NCBI GenBank assembly: GCA_021018815.1
Contig: JAITYX010000033.1
Location: 3,590,001-3,654,000, forward strand
DNA length: 64,000 nt
Direction of reading: 5' to 3'
From: Talinum fruticosum
Lineage: Eukaryota > Streptophyta > Magnoliopsida > Caryophyllales > Talinaceae
A program made the translations under genes and the position numbers. Within the stretch, counting starts at the first letter, position 1; each line of letters opens with the position of its first letter. A model generated the notes under the pieces. The model was not told where the DNA came from. It did no database searches and was given only the letters and a program-made list of their open reading frames with translations. Below, in pieces: positions 57,301-64,000 of this stretch.

Positions 57301-59491
57301 TGAGTTTGCTTGTGAATATTGAATGTTTGTTCTATGGAATGAATTTAGGAAATAGATAGGGCTGAATTAGGAAGGATATGAGAGAATCTGATTGAGTGTG
57401 TTGAGGTGGGTTTGGGAACCTATAAATTCCGATGGAATTATTTTCAAAGGTTTGATGGGTGATATGGAGATTTTAATTAGAAATTGAGGATGAAAAAGTA
57501 GTAATTTGGGTACGAATTAGGAGCTAATGTTTCGATTGAATCCTTAGGGAGTTCTTGACCTTGCGGCGTTGAGATATAATTGCTAATATTGGGAAATAAT
57601 GATTTGGAGTATAAAGGGGTGAGACATGGAAGTGATAAGCAAGTGATTGTCGAGTTAATTGAGTTTAAAACATATCTAAATCCTTGAGGTTGAACTAAAC
57701 TTGAAGATAAGCGAAGCTAAGGGAATTTAAGTGGTAAAGTGAAACCGAGAGTTATACGGTGGATTATGGGCAAGAAAGATTTGGATAATGGTATGAGGTC
57801 GTAATATGAGAATTAGAGGCAAAGATGGCAATTTGGGAGGAATTAGGATTTTTGGGTTACGTGGTAACTACTTGTGGTTGTTGTGGCTTAGAGGAGTTTT
57901 AGTTCCTGAATTCGTTAGGCTTGAAAGTGAATTGAGTTAAAGAAAAATGAATGTTGGAGTATAGAAAAGGTGCATGAATTTGGAGTATCAAAAGAGTACG
58001 TTTTTATAGATATTGATTGTGGCTTGGAAAACGGAGTGGGATGAGCATTACGTATATAGGAGTAAGATCCTTCCTTGAATAAAATACGAGATGAATATGA
58101 GTAGATGCTAGATCCTTGGGTGAATCCTTGAGATAAATGTGCTAGCTTTGGATGTTTAATCTTCACATAGAGATGCTTGGCTTGTAAAGCGACTCGATTC
58201 CAAATGTTGTTCAAAAGTTAGTTTTGAAAAGAGTTCAAATGTTTACACAAAACAATGCTTGATTATGATTCTTGATAACTGCTTTTCAAACTTGAAACAT
58301 GTTCTAAAAAGTGAAACCAATTTAAGAAAGTGAATTGAGAAGGGTGACACATGGTGTCATGCCTTCTATGATGTTAAACTGGTTTGAGATCATGGTTTAG
58401 AAACTAAGTTTGATAAGTGATCGTGATCACTTTGGTTTTGAATGAATTTTGGGCCAAGGATTGTTTAGAATAGAGGAAGGAGGTGGTCGAGCGTATCGGG
58501 CCATAGGGCCCTTGCGTGTTAGGATGCTCGTCAACCGGAGAGGTTGATTCTTTCCTAGCGAGGAAAGCGGAGCCTTCCAAGTGTTTGACTAAAGATAGGT
58601 CCCAGGAACCTAAGTCAAAGGGTCACGCCCCGAGAAAACTGTTTGGTGCTAGTTCAATCATCTAAAGCCCCGAAAGGATATTTAGTTTCAAACTCAAAGT
58701 GTTTGAAAGAAAGCGTAGGGGTTGCACCACCTTGTTTAAAGTTGATTCAATTCCAAAAGAGTTACTAATGATTGCGAAACGGTGTCTTTAAATGATTGAA
58801 GTGTTATGATCTTTATGTTGCAAACGATTTCGGGAGATTTCATTGAAAAGTAGCTAGATTTTATTACATTATTATACTTTCATTGATTTCATTATTATCA
58901 GTAGTATGTGTAAAGAATTTCTATTTTAAGAGTGTAAGACACTCCGGTGAGAGGATTGGTCTCACCCCAACAAATTCCCCTCCCAAGTGTTGTAGGTAGT
59001 CTCTCGGAAAGTGTGCCTTATGCTTTAGAATATTTTGGACTTCTGCATGTCATTTGTTGATTGCTGATTGCTGAATGACTCAAGTTGCTGATGTGCATTT
59101 CATATGTTTCTAGGTGTTGTAACTTATAATTAAGTTCATATAGGTTGTACCGGATGTATCATAAACCATTTAAAATATTTTAAGTTTTAATGCATATTTG
59201 GTTGGACTCCAGCGTGTGGCCGTTGAGTTGTATACTCCGAGCGTGTGGCTCGTTGAGTCATATTATGGTTTTTATGCAGGGTATTACGGAATTAATCCTT
59301 GGGGGTAGACCACATTACAAACGGAACTCGACGAAATTTTAGAAAATTTGTAAACTCTTTTGGAAAAAACTACCTTTATTACCTTTAAGTTAGAATTAAA
59401 AAGCCAAACCGACACTCGAATGAGCCTTGAGAGTTCCTTTTGAGGAACTTTGGCGACGTAATACTCCTAGGATGGGTTTTGGGGTATTACA
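57301..59491 (-). mobile_element. Ty3/gypsy LTR, Tekay/Del-like
   Basis: The minus strand starts TGTAATACCCCAAAACCC at 59491, the typical opening of Tekay/Del (chromovirus) LTRs, and soon reaches AAAATTTCGTCGAGTTCCG. The plus end near 57301 begins TGAGTTTGC, so TG...CA ends are possible. The GC-rich patch at 58480-58640 also fits. No internal element sequence is attached and no clear 5-bp duplication was found (CGGAT against CTCGG). Confidence 0.55.
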
Positions 59492-59639
59492 CTCGGAATG
59501 GAAAGTATTATTAGCATAGTATAGAAAAATATTAGAGCATCAAAGCAATTCAGGACTGAGTATGCTAAAAGAAAATTCATTGTTGTGAAAGAAAATAAAT
59601 AGACTAAAGGAGAAAATAAAAATTCATTAAGCGAGTTTC

Positions 59640-61510
59640 TCCCCTAAACTAAACATCAAGTTTTCTATATATAGTTTCTCCTCCTAGCATTTCATCAAAA
59701 AGAGGGATGAAAATAGCGAGAGCGATGACAGCTGATGTTGGACAAAAAAAAAAAAAAATAGAAACGAAGAAAAGAAATGAGCTAAGAAGGGGTGCTTGTT
59801 GTTTAGACAAGGAGGGATGACCGTTGCGCTTGCACTCGTAAGCTTGTGAGGAGGGGCACGAGCGAGGTGGTTGCAGCATCTGGGATGTTAGGAAGTTCCT
59901 TTGTCCTGGTTCCGTAAACCAAAGGGACATCTTCCTTAGGCTCATCTTCCTCAAAGACAAGCATCGGGCGATGCTTTTGGGACAACGGCTTGGGACTCGA
60001 CCAACATCGCCAGCCTCTTGTAACCTACTCGGAACATGATATGGGGAGATCGGTTGTAGTTCGGGTTCTACTTGCACCTTGGCCCTCCAGTTGAGCAGCC
60101 TCTTCTTTTTCTTTTCCTACTTCCTTCTCCTCTTCTTTCTCTTCTTCTTTCTTCTTTTCAGCAGGAGTTGCTTTTTCTATCGCTTCCTCAGCCGCCTCCT
60201 CGGTGGATGTAGACTTAGCTGGGCTGGAGGACTCCTCGAAGTATCGAAAGTGTCCGAGTCCTGAGCAGCTTTAGATCATCGTTCATGGAGGAGTTGGATT
60301 TGCTCGCATTGCTCTTTGATAATGGCCTTGAATTAGAGCAAAAGTTCATAACTTTCCCTAATCTAGGACTACACAGTCTTCTTGGCAATCAGCGAGCCTT
60401 GATAGACAGCTTTGAGAGAGCAGAGAGTGTTCGAAGTTCTTCGGACATAGAGATAATCTTGTTTACCATCTCGATAAACATTGTAGTAGAGGGAGTAGGA
60501 GGAAGTGGCAGAGAAGTAGAGGGACTAGCAGAGGGAGGTGGAAGTGCTAGTGGAGTCCGAGTCCGAGTGGGAGGAGGTGAGGGAGGTTTCAACTCGGACC
60601 GTGAACCCAAAAACTAGATTTGACTTGTTGGTATCCGTACCCTAGAAGTTCTTTTTGCCAACAACAATGGCAGCCTCGGGGAGAACTGTTGGTTATGAGG
60701 GAAGGGAAATCTTGAACCGTTTGAAGACAAACGTTAAGAGAGCTCCAAAAGGTAAAGGAGCAAACTTCTTGGAGTGAGCTGGCACGGTGGCCATGTGCTC
60801 GATGGTCAAAGAGAAGAGGTCTACTTCGTAGCCCTCTAAGATATCGAACAAAACTTTGAGAATCTTGGAGTTCGGATTCTCTTTGCTTGGAATGATGAGC
60901 GAAAGAGGTCCTCATCAAGATGAAACAAAGTAATCTTGCCTCGATCTTCATCCGAGTTACTGAGAAAATTTTGCATGACTCTAGAATTTCCTTGGCAAAC
61001 TTCTCAAAGAAATCATCAGCAACGTCCATAAAAGTTATGAGATTTGAGTTGAGAAAAAGAGAACAGACTTTAAACGAGTCTTTGAAGAAGAGGGAGGTTT
61101 ATACGGACAACCTTCCCTTAAACCTTTGAGGTGGTGACACCCTCGAGTGGGACATGTTAGCATAGAACTCGGTGACGAGTTACGGGTAGATGAAATCACT
61201 GAAGCACAAGTAGTTGTAAACTCTAGTGTTTTTGATGTGCGATAACCACGAGAAAGAAGTGGTTTGAAAAATTTATCATCCAACGTAAAGTGTTGGGTGA
61301 CAAAGATTCTTGAAGGATTGGAGGTTCCTTCTTGAGCATTTTCGGTGCGGGGCTTTTTAGTAGCCGACCCCAATTTGGGTGCTAACCCTCGCATTGGCAT
61401 GGTGAATAGAGAAAATACGAGAGAACAGATAGAAAGAGAAAGTGTCGATTTCATAGAGAGAATATGTGTGAGCAAAAATTTCGAGAATAGAGAGCCAGAA
61501 AGCAATGAGC
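59640..61510 (-). pseudogene. Extra downstream ORF region of the second copia element
   Basis: It starts near 61400 (MPMRGLAPKLG) and holds FVTQHFTLDDKFFKPL (near 61260-61310) and DVADDFFEKFAKEILES (about 60975-61028), parallel to EVADDFFEKYAKEF in the other element. Pro/Ser-rich and Ser/Glu-rich tails follow to 59650. It is better preserved at its start than the copy at 47640-49890 and has fewer CGAG-associated breaks. Its function is not known. Confidence 0.55.
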
Positions 61511-62039
61511 AAAGTAAAGAAAAGAAGGTAGAGAGGTGCTATTTATAAAGAGAGGAAATGACCTTCAACCTTCATTCCGACCCGAATATCAAACGATACT
61601 CTCGGACCGGTGTGACGTTTTGCACTCCAAGGGTTAGTATTCCAAGCAACTTTCTCCCAATGGTTAGAATTCTCTCGATTGAAACGCTCGGCAAAAGAGA
61701 GAGAAAAAGGGTTTTTCAAAAAGATTTAAAAAATTCTCCATTTATCTAGAGATGATCTTAGAAGCTTGATGTCCATTTTGCTCAACAACCGAGTTTGACT
61801 CGGTATGATTTCCGAGTGACTAAGAACTTTCGGAAAACTAATAACTCACGACTTAGTCTCACTCGTCAACCGATCCATTTATTATGAAAAACACATAACA
61901 TATAATTATGCAAGGATAATTCACTTAAAAATCACATAATCATGCATTAATCATACGAAGCTCATTCCTAATGAAACAAAACCGATCCTCACTAAGTGGC
62001 TTAGTGAAAATATCAGCTAACTCGAAATTTCATAGGAAT

Positions 62040-62500
62040 AAATTCTAGTTTAATATCACCCTTTTCGAGTGGTCTCTCGGAAAATGATACCCGACCTCAA
62101 TATGCTCTGTCTTTGAGTGATGGAGTGGATTCTTGCTAATGCTGATTGCACTCCGATTGTCACACTTGATTTGGATAGATGTGAGTGATAACCCTAGATC
62201 CTTCAAGTGCTGCTTGATCCACAGAATCCGAGCACAACAATCTTCAGCTGCAATGTACTCAACCTCGGTAGTTGATAGAGCAACTGAATTTTGTTTCTTT
62301 GAATTCCAGGAGGTGAGGGATTGACCTATAAATTGGCATGCTCTTGGTGTGCTCTTTCTATCAATTTTGTATCTAGCATAATCAGCAACCGAGTATCCTT
62401 TTAGAGTCGGTTCCGAGTCTTTTGAAAACCATAGACCAAGATTCTGAGTCTTTTCGATAAGCTTGAAATCTTGCACAGAGGTAGACACCGAACATGATAT
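62040..62500 (-). pseudogene. RNase H of the second copia element
   Basis: An almost uninterrupted frame with YSVADYARYKIDRKSTPRAC, LTSWNSKKQNSVALSTTEVE, YIAAEDCCARILWIKQHLKD and IQIKCDNRSAISISKNPLHH, the typical copia RNase H. About 16 residues between DFKLIEK and TQNLGLW are missing relative to the other copy. Confidence 0.85.
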
Positions 62501-62639
62501 CTGGCCTAATAGATGTAAGATAAAGCAAGGATCTGATCATACCTCTAAAGAGTTTCGATCTACGACTTTAACTTTCTCGTCTAAGTCCAGTTTCAAACTG
62601 CTATTGATAGGTGTTGTTGCATTCTTCACATCTTGAAGT

Positions 62640-63000
62640 TTGTACTTCTTCAAAAGTTCCTTGGTATACTTGGATTGATGGACATAGATGCCATCTTTGT
62701 CTTGTTTGATTTATAGACCAAGAAAGAAGTAGAGTTATCCCATCATGCTCATTTGGAACTCTTGTCCTTTGATTTACCGAGTTTATTGGTTGAACAGTCG
62801 ATCTTCAGTTGGTTGATCTTGCTGAGTCTCTATGTTGACTTGTTCTTCAGCATTCGGAGCTGGCTCTTGAATATGTTTAGTGTGAGTCATAACATTATGA
62901 GTTACTCCATTCTTTGTTACCTCGGTAATTCGGTTTTGACTCTTCCCGAGCTCTGCTTCAGCAAGGTAGTCTTCATCTCTATTAAGGCTTAGATTTGAGT
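62640..63000 (-). pseudogene. RT remnant fused to the integrase-RT linker by deletion
   Basis: Sequence to 62762 matches 51018-51140 of the other element (RT palm-thumb part). From about 62765 it matches the linker near 51930. Roughly 790 bases between, including the catalytic YVDD, are gone. This copy cannot make reverse transcriptase. Confidence 0.75.
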
Positions 63001-63009
63001 ATGTGGACT

Positions 63010-64000
63010 CACTTATCTTGCCAAGATCAATCTCATCAAAGACAACGTGGATACTTTCTTCCACTTTGTTAGTTTTTTGTTAAACACACGAGAAGCTTTG
63101 CTATGAGATGAATAACCTAGAAATATAGGTTCATCCGACCTAGCATCAAACTTAGTCAAATGCTCCTTACCATTGCTATGAACAAAGCACTTAAATCCAA
63201 ATGGTCCGAAGTATGAGATGTTGGGTTTCTTTCCCTTGTATAGCTCGTAAGGAGTTTTCTTCAAGATGGGTCCGATGAGGCATCTGCTGAGTGTGTAATT
63301 TGTTCGGTTGATCTACGTCAACCCGCAAATAGTAAGTAGATCATTTTCAATCATCGTAGTCCTTCCTATTTCTTCAAGAGTTTTGTTATTTCTCTCTACT
63401 ACTTCATTCTATTGAGGAGTTCTTTATGCAGAGAAGTTGTGAGAGATGCCATTCTTGTCACACAAGTCTCGCAAATTCTAAGTAGTCGAACTCCCTTCCA
63501 TGGTCGGTTTGAATCCTCCCGATATGAGTCCGAGACTCCACTTGAATTTTCCTGCAGAGCTTAGTGAACTCTTTGAAGGCTTCATTCTTTTTCTTGAGAA
63601 AACATACCGGGTAAATCGTGAGAAATCATCAACAATGACAAGTACATAAGATTTACCTCCAAGGATTTTCACACGAATTTCACCACATAAATCCATATGA
63701 ACAAATTCAAGCACTTTGGATGTAGGTACAGTTTTGAATGGCATGAAGGAAGACCTGACTTGCTTGCCTTTTGTGCATGCCTCACAGATTTTATCTTTCT
63801 TAAATGCACAGACTAGGTAATCCCCTAACTAATTCATGAGGTGTAAATTTCTTCATAGTATACATGCTGATATGACCTAATCTACGATGCCAAGCCCATG
63901 AGTCATCATTCATAGATGCTTTCAAACAAGATAAACTTTGACTTGAACATGATAGAGGAATAGTATGTGTTACCTGACCTCAAATCTAAGAGCTTAGCCT
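63010..64000 (-). pseudogene. Integrase of the second copia element (runs off the window)
   Basis: TPYELYKGKKPNISYFGPFG and FDARSDEPIFLGYSSHSKAS (63120-63260), VHMDLCGEIRVKILGGKSYV with VDDFSRFTRYVF (about 63590-63690), then a pre-integrase part with GMPSLG-like wording toward 63900. Several stops and frame breaks are present. Confidence 0.8.

Larger units (their letters stand above)
59492..64000 (-). mobile_element. Second Sirevirus-like copia element, partial and RT-deleted
   Basis: Minus-strand order from the right edge: integrase (from beyond 64000 to 63010), a short RT remnant (62640-62762), RNase H (62040-62500), the extra ORF region (59640-61510), then loss of the 3' LTR against the gypsy LTR. 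It aligns block by block with the full-length element. It is cut by the window end, so its 5' LTR is not visible. Confidence 0.85.

Overview
The window looks like nuclear DNA of a flowering plant, probably a eudicot. It is AT-rich and contains one spliced host gene with very long introns. Almost everything else is transposon sequence of plant type: Ty3/gypsy and Ty1/copia LTR retrotransposons, CACTA DNA transposons, LINE remnants and a MITE. I see no bacterial or organellar gene, no rRNA gene, no intact tRNA gene and no CRISPR array. I cannot name the species.

Layout. 1-6.4 kb: decayed transposons, namely a LINE reverse-transcriptase scrap, one end of a CACTA element, a broken Tat-type gypsy pol, an antisense ORF typical of that lineage, and a solo copia LTR with near-perfect target duplications. 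7.16-20.15 kb: the only recognisable host gene, a QUARTET3-like polygalacturonase (pectate-lyase superfamily) with three exons and introns of 2.7 and 8.9 kb. It carries a 2-bp frameshift in a GA run of exon 2 as assembled. Intron 2 holds a MITE with a 10-bp target duplication and several duplicated AT-rich blocks. 20.2-23.5 kb: a LINE 3' end, then a copia LTR cut by a gypsy LTR. 23.5-28.5 kb: a complete CACTA element (TSD TAA) inserted in that gypsy LTR; it encodes a transposase-like protein with a Ulp1-type (C48) cysteine-protease domain.

28.5-35.8 kb: gypsy LTR pieces and a gag-only element with two tandem-repeat blocks, a polypurine tract and a 3' LTR. 35.8-45.2 kb: a second Ulp1-bearing CACTA on the minus strand, into which a solo gypsy LTR and a further complete CACTA (TSD CCT) have inserted. 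Its 3' end lies tail-to-tail with another CACTA end. 46.1-56.85 kb: a full-length copia element of Sirevirus/Maximus type on the minus strand (TSD ATTTA), with paired 1.5-kb LTRs, PBS, gag, protease, integrase, RT, RNase H and an extra ORF region downstream of pol. 57.2-64 kb: an LTR scrap, a Tekay/Del-like gypsy LTR and a second, RT-deleted copy of the Sirevirus-like element that runs off the window.

The most unusual observation is that the two LTRs of the full-length copia element differ almost only at GAG-containing words (CGAG against CTGAG, CAGAG or CGG). The primer-binding site shows the same kind of change. This suggests a systematic sequencing or polishing error, or a very odd mutational process, and it bears on how the frameshifts in the element should be read. 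No clearly new biological system is proven. The strongest biological leads are the Ulp1-carrying CACTA pair, the conserved downstream ORF of the copia elements and the antisense ORF of the Tat element.
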